Shown piece after piece: positions 7,277 to 15,476 of a DNA stretch of 64,000 nucleotides (positions are counted from its first letter, which is position 1; each line of letters begins with the position of its first letter). The notes beneath the pieces are model-generated. The model worked only from the letters and a program-made list of their open reading frames with translations. It had not been told where the DNA came from and searched no databases. The stretch comes from an uncultured Oscillospiraceae bacterium (lineage in GTDB: Bacteria; Bacillota; Clostridia; Oscillospirales; Oscillospiraceae): positions 49,652-113,651 of the forward strand of contig CAKTOX010000002.1 of NCBI GenBank assembly GCA_934590355.1, given 5' to 3'. A program made the translations under genes and the position numbers.

Positions 7277-7383
7277 CCTGAAAAGACGGAGCGCACACGA
7301 ATGTCATCGCTGCGTGGCTTGCCGGACACAAAGTATGCCTGTGCCGCCGTGCCTTGACCTCGCACACGCTCCGTCTTTTCAGG
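7277..7383. repeat. 17-bp perfect inverted repeat enclosing 73 bases
   Basis: CCTGAAAAGACGGAGCG (7277-7293) and its exact reverse complement (7367-7383) enclose 73 bases that have further weak pairing (GCCGGACAC with GTGCCGCC). It lies between convergent genes and would form a long hairpin in either transcript. It could be a remnant mobile repeat, a large termination structure or a small structured RNA. The remaining bases of this gap (7236-7530) hold the terminator at 7431. Confidence 0.6.
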
Positions 7384-7430
7384 TGCTGCGCAGTTTTGAG
7401 CGAGAAATTTTTTGCTCAGGCAAAATAACA

Positions 7431-7468
7431 AAATCTCGGCAATACTTTGTGTATTACCGAGATTTTTT
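7431..7468. terminator. bidirectional terminator between convergent genes
   Basis: Arms 7431-7445 and 7451-7465 (AATCTCGG and CCGAGATT cores) are followed by T-runs on both strands. It serves the GDPD gene on the minus strand and possibly readthrough from the acetyltransferase gene. Confidence 0.8.
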
Positions 7469-7530
7469 GTGAAGCATGGGCGGAAAAGAGCCGCTCAAAA
7501 CCGTATGTTTTTTTGCCTCAGCCGGCCTTA

Positions 7531-8364
7531 TTACTTTTTAAACTTAACGCCGGGCTTATAGAACTCGAAAATGACGGTGTCGTTGCCCTTTTCGTTTGCC
7601 CATTCGTGGCTCGTCCAGCACACACGCATTGCGCCGAGCGCCTCGCACAGCTTGACGGTGAAGGGCTTTTTGGTGATCTTATAGGCGATAAACTGCGGGC
7701 GGGCGAGGAAGTTGAGCAGGACGTTTCCGAGAATGAACGCGGAGACGGGGTTGACCTCGCCGTGGTAATCCGCGGGCGGGTTTGCGAGCTGACCGCGAAC
7801 GACCTCGGGGGCGTTTATCCTGAACCAGCGCACGATGAAGGGGTTAAAGCTCTCGATGCAGTAGTCGCCGGTGTAGCGGCGCAGCAGGGCATAGGTCTTT
7901 TCGCACAGCTCCTTGTTGCGCTTGCCGTTTTTGAGCTCGACTATGAGAGCACCGCGGCCGCGAACGGTCTTGAGCACGTCGGAAAACAGGGGGATGGTCT
8001 CCTGTGTTCCGCAAAGGCTCAGCTTCTGAAGCTCCTCAAGGGTCAGCTGATCGACTCTCGCATCGACGCCGCAGACGCGGTTGAGGGTATCGTCATGGAA
8101 AACGACGACCTCGCCGTCCTTGGACAGCTGAACGTCGAGCTCGATGCCGTAGCCGTAGGACGCGGCGCGCTCAAACGCTGCCAGCGAGTTCTCGGGCACG
8201 GACTTGTCGCGCTTATGCAGACCGCGGTGCGCAAAGTTTTTCTTCATAAAGGGCTCTTTCTGCTTTCTGCGTATTTTGCCCGGAGCGATGATATAAACAA
8301 GACCGCCGACGGCGGCTGCTCCCGCAAGAGCGGCAAGCTTCATGGCGCTCACCTGATTTTTCAT
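7531..8364 (-). CDS. membrane-anchored glycerophosphodiester phosphodiesterase
   Basis: The 277-residue protein has an N-terminal hydrophobic segment (about residues 8-27), then a GDPD TIM barrel. The metal and catalytic signatures are AHRGLH (His 46, Arg 47), ENSLAAF, ELDVQLSKDG (Glu 75, Asp 77) and VFHDDTLNR (His 90). It hydrolyses deacylated phospholipids to glycerol 3-phosphate and an alcohol, here probably at the membrane surface. The start at 8364 has GGAGGTG at good distance. A monocistronic unit ends at the terminator at 7431. The precise lipid substrate is unknown. Confidence 0.9.
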   Translation of the reverse strand: MKNQVSAMKLAALAGAAAVGGLVYIIAPGKIRRKQKEPFMKKNFAHRGLHKRDKSVPENSLAAFERAASYGYGIELDVQLSKDGEVVVFHDDTLNRVCGVDARVDQLTLEELQKLSLCGTQETIPLFSDVLKTVRGRGALIVELKNGKRNKELCEKTYALLRRYTGDYCIESFNPFIVRWFRINAPEVVRGQLANPPADYHGEVNPVSAFILGNVLLNFLARPQFIAYKITKKPFTVKLCEALGAMRVCWTSHEWANEKGNDTVIFEFYKPGVKFKK

Positions 8365-8520
8365 AATGGCACCTCCAAATGGGTAAATTCATATAAGTGC
8401 ATTTTACACCGCGGCGGCAGATCAGTCAAACATATTATATTAAATTTTGCTGTTGTGCTTGAGCGAAATTTGGTGTAAAATTGGAAAGCACACTATTTAA
8501 AATAAGGATTGGCAGAGAAA

Positions 8521-9855
8521 ATGAAACTGGACAACAAACGAACTATTCTGACGGGCTTTGCGTTCCTGTCCATCTGCGCGTTCTGGCAGATGTACAACAG
8601 CATCGTGCCCCTCATCCTGACGAACACCTTCCACCTCAACGAGACCTATTCGGGCGCCATCATGGCAGCCGATAACGTCCTCGCCCTCTTCCTGCTGCCT
8701 CTGTTCGGTGCGATCTCCGACAGAACGAACACGAAGATAGGCAAGCGTATGCCGTTTATCCTCTTCGGTACCGGCTGCGCCATCATTCTCATGAACCTGC
8801 TGCCGCTGCTGGATAACAGCTACGCCGCGGCGCCGAGCACCTTCAAGACCGTTTCCTTCGTGGTCGTCCTCGGTCTGCTGCTCGTTGCAATGGGCACCTA
8901 CCGCTCTCCCGCGGTCGCGCTCATGCCGGACATCACTCCCAAGCCCCTGCGCAGCAAGGGCAATGCCATCATTAACCTCATGGGCGCGCTCGGCGGCGTC
9001 ATCTACCTCGGCGTTGCCGCGGTCATGTACCCCAACAGCAAGGTCGCAGGTCTTGACCATGTCAACTACCAGCCCCTTTTCATGGTCGTTTCCGCGATCA
9101 TGTTCGTTGCTATCGCAATTCTTTTCCTCACGATAAAGGAGCCCAAGCTCCTCGAGGAGCAGCGCGAGCTTGAAAAGCAGCACCCAGAATGGAACCTCGC
9201 AGAGGACGACGGCAGCGGCAACGAGACCCTGCCCAAGCCCGTCAAGAAGAGCCTCATCTTCCTGCTCGTTTCCATCTCCCTGTGGTTTATCGGCTATAAC
9301 GGCGTCGAAACGTGGTTCACCGCTTACGTCAGCAAGGTCATGGGACAGGCGCTCGGCGGCGCTTCGACCTGCCTTCTCATCGCGACCGGCGGCGCTGTCA
9401 TCAGCTATATCCCCATCGGCATCATCGCCTCCAAGGTCGGCAGAAAGCGCACCATCATGGCAGGCATCGTCCTGCTGGCCGCCTGCTTCGGCTCGGGCTA
9501 CTTCCTGACGACGGCTTATAATGAGATAAACATCATCATGTTCATCGTCTTTGCTCTCGTCGGCCTTGCGTGGGCTGCCATCAACGTCAACTCCCTGCCC
9601 ATGGTCGTCGAGATGTGCCGCGGCTCGGATATCGGCAAGTTCACCGGCTATTACTACACCTTCTCCATGCTGGCGCAGGTCGTGACCCCCATCGTTGCAG
9701 GCTCTCTTATGCGCCATATAGACTACACCGTGCTCTTCCCCTACGCGGCATTCTTCGTCGCTATGAGCTTCGTGACGATGATCTTCGTCAAGCACGGCGA
9801 CAATAAGCCTCAGGCAAAGAAGGGTCTCGACGCCTTCGAGGACATGGACGACTGA
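8521..9855 (+). CDS. major facilitator superfamily transporter (GPH/SLC45-like)
   Basis: This 444-residue protein has about 12 membrane segments. The loop GAISDRTNTKIGKRMPFIL after segment 2 matches the RxxxxxGKRxPF-type motif of GPH/SLC45-like carriers, and PDITPKPLRSKGNAI matches the cytoplasmic loop of the same group. Such carriers usually take up sugars or glycosides with Na+ or H+. The ATG at 8521 is chosen over TTG 8509, which overlaps the AAGGA site. The downstream gene overlaps its stop by one base (TGATG), so the two are translationally coupled. Substrate unknown. Confidence 0.85.
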   Translation: MKLDNKRTILTGFAFLSICAFWQMYNSIVPLILTNTFHLNETYSGAIMAADNVLALFLLPLFGAISDRTNTKIGKRMPFILFGTGCAIILMNLLPLLDNSYAAAPSTFKTVSFVVVLGLLLVAMGTYRSPAVALMPDITPKPLRSKGNAIINLMGALGGVIYLGVAAVMYPNSKVAGLDHVNYQPLFMVVSAIMFVAIAILFLTIKEPKLLEEQRELEKQHPEWNLAEDDGSGNETLPKPVKKSLIFLLVSISLWFIGYNGVETWFTAYVSKVMGQALGGASTCLLIATGGAVISYIPIGIIASKVGRKRTIMAGIVLLAACFGSGYFLTTAYNEINIIMFIVFALVGLAWAAINVNSLPMVVEMCRGSDIGKFTGYYYTFSMLAQVVTPIVAGSLMRHIDYTVLFPYAAFFVAMSFVTMIFVKHGDNKPQAKKGLDAFEDMDD

Positions 9856-10433
9856 TGAATATCTGCATTTTCGGCGCGTCCGCGCGAGAGCTTGAAAGAA
9901 GCTATTACGACGCGGCGTTTGAAATGGGAGCGGCCATAGCCAAGCACGGCGACGGCATCGTTTTCGGCGGCGGCGCGGAGGGGCTCATGGGCGCGTGTGC
10001 GCGCGGAGCAAGAGAGCGCGGCGGCGAAATCATCGGCATCGCGCCGAGGTTTTTCGACGAGCCGGGCATACTCTACCCCGACTGCACCGAGCTTATCTTC
10101 ACCGAGACCATGCGCGAGCGCAAGCAGCTCATGCAGGAGAGATCGAGCGCCTGCATCGTCCTGCCCGGCGGCATCGGCACGCTTGAGGAGTTTTTTGAAA
10201 TGCTCACGCTCAAGCAGCTCGGACGGGATGAGCGCGCGATCGTGATACTGAACACCAACGGCTGCTACGACACGATGCTGAAAATGCTCGAGGAGCTTGC
10301 GGGTGCTCGATTTATGTCGAAAAACTGTCTTGAGCTGTACTGCGTCGCCGAGACCGCGCAGCAGGCGATGGACTATCTTGAAAGCTACGTTCCCGTGAAG
10401 GGCGGTATCCGCCGCTTGGAGGATTACACCTGA
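9855..10433 (+). CDS. LOG family nucleotide phosphoribohydrolase-like protein
   Basis: The 192-residue Rossmann-like protein carries the LOG signature PGGIGTLEE (residues 104-112) and MRERK (86-90), plus the N-terminal nucleotide loop FGGGAEGLMGA. LOG enzymes cleave the N-glycosidic bond of cytokinin riboside monophosphates or AMP-like nucleotides; the older name lysine decarboxylase is misleading. The start codon overlaps the stop of the transporter gene, which suggests that both act on one substrate class, for example a nucleoside-like compound. A terminator follows directly. Confidence 0.88.
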   Translation: MNICIFGASARELERSYYDAAFEMGAAIAKHGDGIVFGGGAEGLMGACARGARERGGEIIGIAPRFFDEPGILYPDCTELIFTETMRERKQLMQERSSACIVLPGGIGTLEEFFEMLTLKQLGRDERAIVILNTNGCYDTMLKMLEELAGARFMSKNCLELYCVAETAQQAMDYLESYVPVKGGIRRLEDYT

Positions 10434-10440
10434 TGAAAAC

Positions 10441-10474
10441 ACGATCGTGTGGTATATGCCACACGGTCGTTTTT
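10441..10474 (+). terminator. intrinsic terminator of the MFS-LOG pair
   Basis: ACGATCGTGTGG pairs with CCACACGGTCGT around TATATG and is followed by a T-run. Confidence 0.85.
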
Positions 10475-10524
10475 CGTATTGATATATACTGACTGCGAAG
10501 AAATAAGAAACGGAGGGCTTTTTC

Positions 10525-11148
10525 ATGATAAGAAGAGTTATAAGCATCGACGAGGAAAAGTGCAACGGATGCGGCAGGTGCGTGGGCGCGTGTCACGAGG
10601 GCGCGATAGGGCTTGTCGGCGGCAAGGCAAGGCTCATGCGCGACGACTATTGCGACGGGCTGGGCGACTGCCTGCCGGAGTGCCCGATGAATGCCATCAG
10701 CTTTGTCGAGCGCGAGGCCGCGCCCTATGACGAGGCGGCGGTGAAGGCTGCGCAGGCAGCGAAAAATGTCGAAGAGCGGGCGGTGCGCAACTGGCCGGTG
10801 CAGCTTCGGCTCGCGCCGGTGAGGGCGGAGTATTATGACGGCGCGGACATTCTCGTTTCGGCTGACTGCGCGGCGTATGCCTATGAAAAATTCCACTCGG
10901 ACTTCATGCGTGGGAGCGTCACGCTCATAGGCTGCCCGAAGCTCGACCCGGTCGATTACGCCGAAAAGCTCGGCGAGATCTTTGCCGCAAACGACGTTCG
11001 CTCGGTCACGCTCGTGCGAATGCAGGTGCCCTGCTGCGGCGGGCTTGAGCGCGCCGTCATGCTCGCCGCCGCGGCCTCGGGGAGGAAGCTGCCCCTGCGC
11101 GTCGTGACGCTGTCCTCCGAGGGAAAGATAGTTTCGGCAGGAAAATAA
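10525..11148 (+). CDS. ferredoxin-like iron-sulfur protein with long C-terminal domain
   Basis: The first 60 residues form a dicluster ferredoxin module: CNGCGRCVGAC (Cys 13, 16, 19, 23) and a second site CDGLGDCLPEC (Cys 43, 49, 53), in which the usual second Cys is replaced by Leu. The remaining about 145 residues are a conserved partner domain with CAAY, IGCPKLD and PCCGGLE motifs that may hold further metal or disulfide sites. A GGAGGG site precedes ATG 10525. It is monocistronic. It probably transfers electrons in an anaerobic redox pathway; the partner is unknown. Confidence 0.82.
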   Translation: MIRRVISIDEEKCNGCGRCVGACHEGAIGLVGGKARLMRDDYCDGLGDCLPECPMNAISFVEREAAPYDEAAVKAAQAAKNVEERAVRNWPVQLRLAPVRAEYYDGADILVSADCAAYAYEKFHSDFMRGSVTLIGCPKLDPVDYAEKLGEIFAANDVRSVTLVRMQVPCCGGLERAVMLAAAASGRKLPLRVVTLSSEGKIVSAGK

Positions 11149-11188
11149 TTCATGGAGAAATGTTGACAATCTTTTTGCCTCGGAACGG

Positions 11189-11217
11189 TTGAATGTCCAT
11201 GTGTGCGGTGGTAGAAT
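11189..11217 (+). promoter_or_regulatory. candidate promoter of the aminotransferase gene
   Basis: TTGAAT (11189-11194), a 17-bp spacer and TAGAAT (11212-11217) lie 84 bases before the start codon. Confidence 0.5.
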
Positions 11218-11300
11218 GAAAACGGAATTACGAAATATTTGCAGCGGCAATTATTTTTTATAACAAATAACGGATAAAAATCAGAAAGGAAACCCCGCTC

Positions 11301-12491
11301 ATGAAATTCTCAAGCAAGATCGAAAAATGCGGACTTTCCCCGATGAGAAAGTTCGCGCCCTACGCCGCCGAGGCGGTCAAGAAGGGCAAAAAGGTTTACC
11401 ACCTGAACATCGGACAGCCCGACATCGCAACGCCCGAGGTATTTTTTGACGCGGTGAAGAGCTTCTCGCAGCCCGTTCTGGCCTACGCTCCGTCCGACGG
11501 TGTGCCCGAAATGCTCAGCGCGGTCGCAAAGTATTACCGCGGCATCGGCGCCGAGATAAGCGAGAAGCAGATCCTCATCACGACCGGCGGCTCCGAGGCG
11601 CTTCAGATCGCTCTGTCCTGCATCCTCGACGAGGGCGACGAGATCATCATTCCCGAGCCGTTTTATCCGAACTACACCACCTTTGTCACGCTCACCGGCG
11701 CGACCATCCGCCCCGTGACCACCAAGCCCGAGGAGGGCTATAAATTCGCCGTGCGCGAGCGCATCGAGGCCTGCATAAACGAGCACACCCGCGCGATCCT
11801 TTTCACCAACCCCGGCAATCCGACCGGCACGGTGCTCACCGAGGAGGAGCTCAAGCTCCTCGCCGACATCGCCAGGGAGCACGACCTGTTCATCATCGGC
11901 GACGAGGTCTACCGCGAGTTCGTCTACGGCGGCGAAAAGCTCATGAGCCTGCTCCGGCTTGAGGGCTATGAGGATAACGTCGTCGTCATCGACTCCGTCT
12001 CCAAGCGCTTCTCCGCCTGCGGTGCGCGCATAGGCTGCGTGATAACGAGAAACAAGGAGCTTTATAACAACGCGATGAAGTGGTGCCAGGGACGCCTGTG
12101 CGCCTCGACCATAGATCAGGTCGCCTCCGCCGCGCTGTACACCGTCGGTCCCGAGTATTTCGACGGCGTCCGCAGGGAATACTGCGCGCGCAAGGATACG
12201 CTCGTGGAGGGGCTCAGGAAAATACCCGGTGTTGTGTATTCCGAGCCGAAGGGTGCGTTCTATGTCATGGCGGCGCTGCCCGTTGACGACGCGGAGAAGT
12301 TCCAGATATGGATGCTCGAGGAGTTTGACGATAACGGCGACACGCTCATGTTCACCCCCGCCGAGAGCTTTTACAAGACTCCGCACACCGGCGTTAATGA
12401 AATTCGCATGGCATATGTCATAAACGAGAAGGACATCACCCGCTGCATGGAGCTTCTCAGGAAGGGCATCGAGGCGTATAACGCAAGATAA
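11301..12491 (+). CDS. PLP-dependent class I/II aminotransferase
   Basis: This 396-residue fold-type I aminotransferase has the conserved NPGNPTG loop (170-176), the Asp that pairs with the pyridine nitrogen (GDEVY, Asp 201), the Schiff-base Lys in SVSKRFSACG (Lys 235) and a C-terminal Arg region (NEIRMAYV) that binds substrate carboxylate. It is closest in pattern to aspartate and aromatic aminotransferases of Firmicutes. The start has an AAAGGAAACC site, and an intrinsic terminator follows, so it is transcribed alone. Substrate specificity cannot be read from sequence. Confidence 0.92.
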   Translation: MKFSSKIEKCGLSPMRKFAPYAAEAVKKGKKVYHLNIGQPDIATPEVFFDAVKSFSQPVLAYAPSDGVPEMLSAVAKYYRGIGAEISEKQILITTGGSEALQIALSCILDEGDEIIIPEPFYPNYTTFVTLTGATIRPVTTKPEEGYKFAVRERIEACINEHTRAILFTNPGNPTGTVLTEEELKLLADIAREHDLFIIGDEVYREFVYGGEKLMSLLRLEGYEDNVVVIDSVSKRFSACGARIGCVITRNKELYNNAMKWCQGRLCASTIDQVASAALYTVGPEYFDGVRREYCARKDTLVEGLRKIPGVVYSEPKGAFYVMAALPVDDAEKFQIWMLEEFDDNGDTLMFTPAESFYKTPHTGVNEIRMAYVINEKDITRCMELLRKGIEAYNAR

Positions 12492-12500
12492 ATTAAACGA

Positions 12501-12530
12501 AAAACGGACACCATTCGGTGTCCGTTTTTT
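12501..12530 (+). terminator. intrinsic terminator of the aminotransferase gene
   Basis: AAAACGGACACC pairs with GGTGTCCGTTTT around ATTC. The T-run, and the A-run on the other side, make it effective for the convergent lipoprotein gene too. Confidence 0.88.
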
Positions 12531-12543
12531 GAGTTTAAAGCGA

Positions 12544-13698
12544 TTATTTATCCTGATTTATCGGGATGAACAGCGGCTCCTCCTCGGTTATTTCGGAGAG
12601 GATAATAGAGCCGTCCTTGCCGCTCTGGTAAATGCCGCGCGTTACCTCGGTGCCGTCGGCAAGCTGATAGTAAACGCCGATGTTCGGCAGCACGTCGGGA
12701 ATGGAGCTTATGACATCGACGCCCTCGCCGGTGGTCAGGTAATTGCGCTGCCACAGGGTGCGTTCGGCGGTGTAGATGCGCACGTTGTAGACCGTTTCCT
12801 CTGCCGAGAGAATGACGCTCTGCATATCGGGATCGACGGTTATCGTGTCGAGGATGTTGACGGTCTCGGGGTCGATCGCGCCGCCCGCATCGCCGAGGAC
12901 TATGCCGTTTTCGCCCTCATACGCAACGGGCATGAAGTCGGCCGAAATGAACTCCTCAAGCGCGGCGTAGGGGATATCAAAGCTCATAACGCCGTAGACG
13001 TAGGGCGCGATGTCGTAGGGGTTTGCGTAAACGACGAGACCCTTGTCGCTGAAGTACCAATTCTGTCCGTCGTCAACGATGGTGCCGATAACGCTCTGCG
13101 CGTCGTCAAACAGGTAGCTCTGTCCGTCCTTGAGCAGATACTCGTCTCCCGCCATAAGGCCGATGACGTAGTTTTTGATAAAGGTCTTGAGCTGCTCTTC
13201 GTTTTTGGTGATATCGCCGAGGGAAAGCAGCGCGCCGGTGTCGGCATTAAAGCTGCGGCTGAGGCGAACGGAGTCCGCGTGCACCCCGCCGAGGTCCTGA
13301 AGAACATCGAAGGTGAGACTGAGCACTCTCACGTCGCAGCGCGGCGAGGCGGCGGTGACATAGTAGCCGAGCTCGACGGGCTTGCCGTCGTGCTGGTCAG
13401 CCGCGACCCTCTGAGTGTAAAGCGAGTCGTCGCGGAAGCGGACGTACAGCTCGGCAAGAGTCGCGTTAATACGCTCGGCAGCGCGCGTGTCCTTCGAGCG
13501 GACCTCCGCCGTGCCGATCGCCTGCGTGAAAATGACCCTGCCGTTTTCGTCGGTCTGCTGCTCGTCGGCGTAGCTGTAATTGACCGTGACGTCATAGCTC
13601 GGAACGGGCGTTTTTTTCTCGTCATCTATGAAATTATGGCACGCGCACAGCCCGAGCGTCATACTCAGTGCCATGAGCATGGCAAGCATTTTTCTCAT
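12544..13698 (-). CDS. lipoprotein with DUF4163/DUF3298-type domain
   Basis: The 384-residue protein has a signal peptide with lipobox LCAC (lipid-modified Cys 20), so it is anchored to the outer face of the membrane. The body shows an N-terminal region (YSYADEQQTDENGRVIF) and a middle segment with DSVRLSRSFNADTGALLSLGD, the pattern of DUF3298/RsiV-type domains, which are built for ligand or peptidoglycan contact. The start at 13698 has an AAAGGACG site; a longer frame would spoil the signal peptide. No partner sigma factor is nearby, so an anti-sigma role is unlikely. Function unknown. Confidence 0.8.
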   Translation of the reverse strand: MRKMLAMLMALSMTLGLCACHNFIDDEKKTPVPSYDVTVNYSYADEQQTDENGRVIFTQAIGTAEVRSKDTRAAERINATLAELYVRFRDDSLYTQRVAADQHDGKPVELGYYVTAASPRCDVRVLSLTFDVLQDLGGVHADSVRLSRSFNADTGALLSLGDITKNEEQLKTFIKNYVIGLMAGDEYLLKDGQSYLFDDAQSVIGTIVDDGQNWYFSDKGLVVYANPYDIAPYVYGVMSFDIPYAALEEFISADFMPVAYEGENGIVLGDAGGAIDPETVNILDTITVDPDMQSVILSAEETVYNVRIYTAERTLWQRNYLTTGEGVDVISSIPDVLPNIGVYYQLADGTEVTRGIYQSGKDGSIILSEITEEEPLFIPINQDK

Positions 13699-13812
13699 GA
13701 TTTTCGTCCTTTCTCGCAAATTTTGTGCTAAAGATATGAATAAACCATTGACAAATCAAGAGTTTTGCACAGTTTCAACATGGTTTTCAACACGTTATGT
13801 AAAGTGCGCGGC

Positions 13813-14397
13813 TTATGCCTGAGACACGAATCCCCCGATGCCGTGCTTGCAGTAAGTCTCGAGCACATACGCCACTCGCTCGGGTGTCGCCGTCATTCCG
13901 GAGTCGAGCCAATATTTCACGACCGTGGATATAGACGAAACGAGCAGCCCGCGCAGACATTTTTCCGTCGAATCGCTGAGTCTTTCGGGCGCGTGCAGCT
14001 CCTGAAGAAGATAGTCGTCGGTGTGCTTTTCGATTATGCCGAGCAGCGCGGCATTGTCGCCGTAGGGACCTGCGAACACGCGGCACAGCTCCTCCTTCTC
14101 CTTGAGAAGAAGCAGGGTCTGCATCGCGGTGAGCCTCGTCTGACCGAGCTCCTCGAGCCGCTCCTGCATGGCGTCGGTCAGCTCGTTTTCGATGCTCCGC
14201 TTGAGCTCATAGGGGTCTGAATAGTGCGCATAGAAGGTGCCGCGGTTGATGTCCGCCTCACGGCATATCTCCGTCACGCTGATTTTTTCGATGGGCTTGC
14301 GGGAAAGCAGGGTCAAAAATCCGTCGCGGATCGCCTGCTTTGTGTATTTCACTCGCCTGTCCTCTTTCTTGGGCTTTGAAGGCGTCAAGATGATCAC
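13813..14397 (-). CDS. TetR/AcrR family transcriptional regulator
   Basis: The 194-residue protein has an N-terminal HTH (VTEICREADINRGTFYAHY, near residues 41-59) preceded by the RRVKYTKQAI segment common to a Firmicutes TetR group, then a helical C-terminal ligand domain. The start is uncertain: GTG 14397 is only one base from AGGAG, and a TTG three codons downstream is a fair alternative. It is divergent from the CmpB-like membrane protein at 14593, which is a plausible target. The ligand is unknown. Confidence 0.88.
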   Translation of the reverse strand: MIILTPSKPKKEDRRVKYTKQAIRDGFLTLLSRKPIEKISVTEICREADINRGTFYAHYSDPYELKRSIENELTDAMQERLEELGQTRLTAMQTLLLLKEKEELCRVFAGPYGDNAALLGIIEKHTDDYLLQELHAPERLSDSTEKCLRGLLVSSISTVVKYWLDSGMTATPERVAYVLETYCKHGIGGFVSQA

Positions 14398-14531
14398 GCT
14401 CCTAACTTATCTTTTTATGATAATATTTTACTATACAAATGAAAGAAAATCAACACGGTGAACGAAAAAATACCGGAATTATTTTATGTGTACGCCGACG
14501 GACAAAAATAAAAAATTGTGCAGATTGAATA

Positions 14532-14560
14532 TTGCAATTTTTCTGTCATTGCGCTATAAT
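14532..14560 (+). promoter_or_regulatory. promoter of the CmpB-like gene
   Basis: TTGCAA (14532-14537), a 17-bp spacer and TATAAT (14555-14560) lie 33 bases before the start codon. Confidence 0.65.
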
Positions 14561-14592
14561 ACTGAAATATTTCTTGCAAAGGATTGATGTGC

Positions 14593-15384
14593 ATGACTTA
14601 CAGCTTTACGCAGCTTTTGTGGCTGTTCTTTCTTTACGGCTTTGCCGGCTGGTGTGTGGAGGTCATTTTCCACGCCGCCAGCATGGGCAAATTCGTAAAC
14701 CGCGGCTTTCTCATAGGCCCCATCTGCCCCATATACGGCTACGGTCTCGTCGCGGTCATTTTACTGCTCACGCCGGTTCAGGACAAGGTTTTCCTCGTCT
14801 ATTTCGGCAGCGTCATAATCTGCTCGGTGTTCGAGCTCATAGTCGGCTGGGTGTCGGAGAAATTCATGCACACCCGCCTGTGGGATTACAGCGACAATGC
14901 TTTTAATATCGGCGGCTACGTCTGCCTCGGCTTCTCTCTGCTGTGGGGCGTGGGCTGCCTGTGCATTCTGTATATCTTCCACCCGATGGTCATGAAGCTC
15001 GTCACTCTCATCCAGAGCATACCGCACACTCACGGCAACGTGATGCTCGGCATCCTCTCCGCGATGCTGCTTGCCGACCTCGGAATAACGGGCTTTAATG
15101 CACTCAAGCTCGATGCTCATATGCGCGCCATCGACGAGGTCGCCAAGGCTCTCGAGCGCGTGTCCTACGGCATCGGCGACGAGCTCACCGACGGCACGCT
15201 CAAGGCCAAGGAGCGCCGTGAGGACGCCCGTCAGGACGCAGCCGAGCTGCGCGAAAAGCTGCGCACTCTGCTTGAGCAGAAGAACCTTGTCCACCGCCAT
15301 CTGCTATCCGCCTTCCCGCGCCTGAGCCAGAAGGAATACCGCTCCGCCTTCGAGCGCATCAAGGAGCACAGAAGGGAAAAATAA
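14593..15384 (+). CDS. CmpB-like putative ABC transporter permease (PF06541 type)
   Basis: The 263-residue membrane protein starts MTYSFTQLLWLFFLYGFAGW and has about five to six segments in its first 170 residues, with the family motif GFLIGPICPIYGYG and the WDYSDNAFNIGGYVCL block. A charged helical cytoplasmic tail of about 90 residues follows. It matches the family annotated as putative ABC transporter permease, although no ATPase gene is adjacent, so the label may be historical. The start at 14593 is nine bases from AAAGGA; the TTG and ATG just upstream are too close. It may be controlled by the divergent TetR gene. Confidence 0.85.
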   Translation: MTYSFTQLLWLFFLYGFAGWCVEVIFHAASMGKFVNRGFLIGPICPIYGYGLVAVILLLTPVQDKVFLVYFGSVIICSVFELIVGWVSEKFMHTRLWDYSDNAFNIGGYVCLGFSLLWGVGCLCILYIFHPMVMKLVTLIQSIPHTHGNVMLGILSAMLLADLGITGFNALKLDAHMRAIDEVAKALERVSYGIGDELTDGTLKAKERREDARQDAAELREKLRTLLEQKNLVHRHLLSAFPRLSQKEYRSAFERIKEHRREK

Positions 15385-15476
15385 GTCCGCCGCCGCGCCC
15401 CGCAACGTAGATTTATTAACAATTTGACGGTATACTAATGCTATTATCTGCATTGAAAGAGGGCATTATAAATAAA

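Noticed and set aside
8497..9795. 432-codon minus-strand frame opposite the MFS gene
   Set aside because: Same antisense shadow pattern (His/Asp/Glu-rich); the plus-strand product has clear transporter motifs.
12544..13698. Lipoprotein as an RsiV-type anti-sigma factor
   Set aside because: It has a lipobox rather than a transmembrane anti-sigma domain, and no sigma factor gene is adjacent.
13813..14397. TetR gene and CmpB-like gene as a drug-efflux pair
   Set aside because: Only divergence supports it; the membrane protein is not a known efflux pump.
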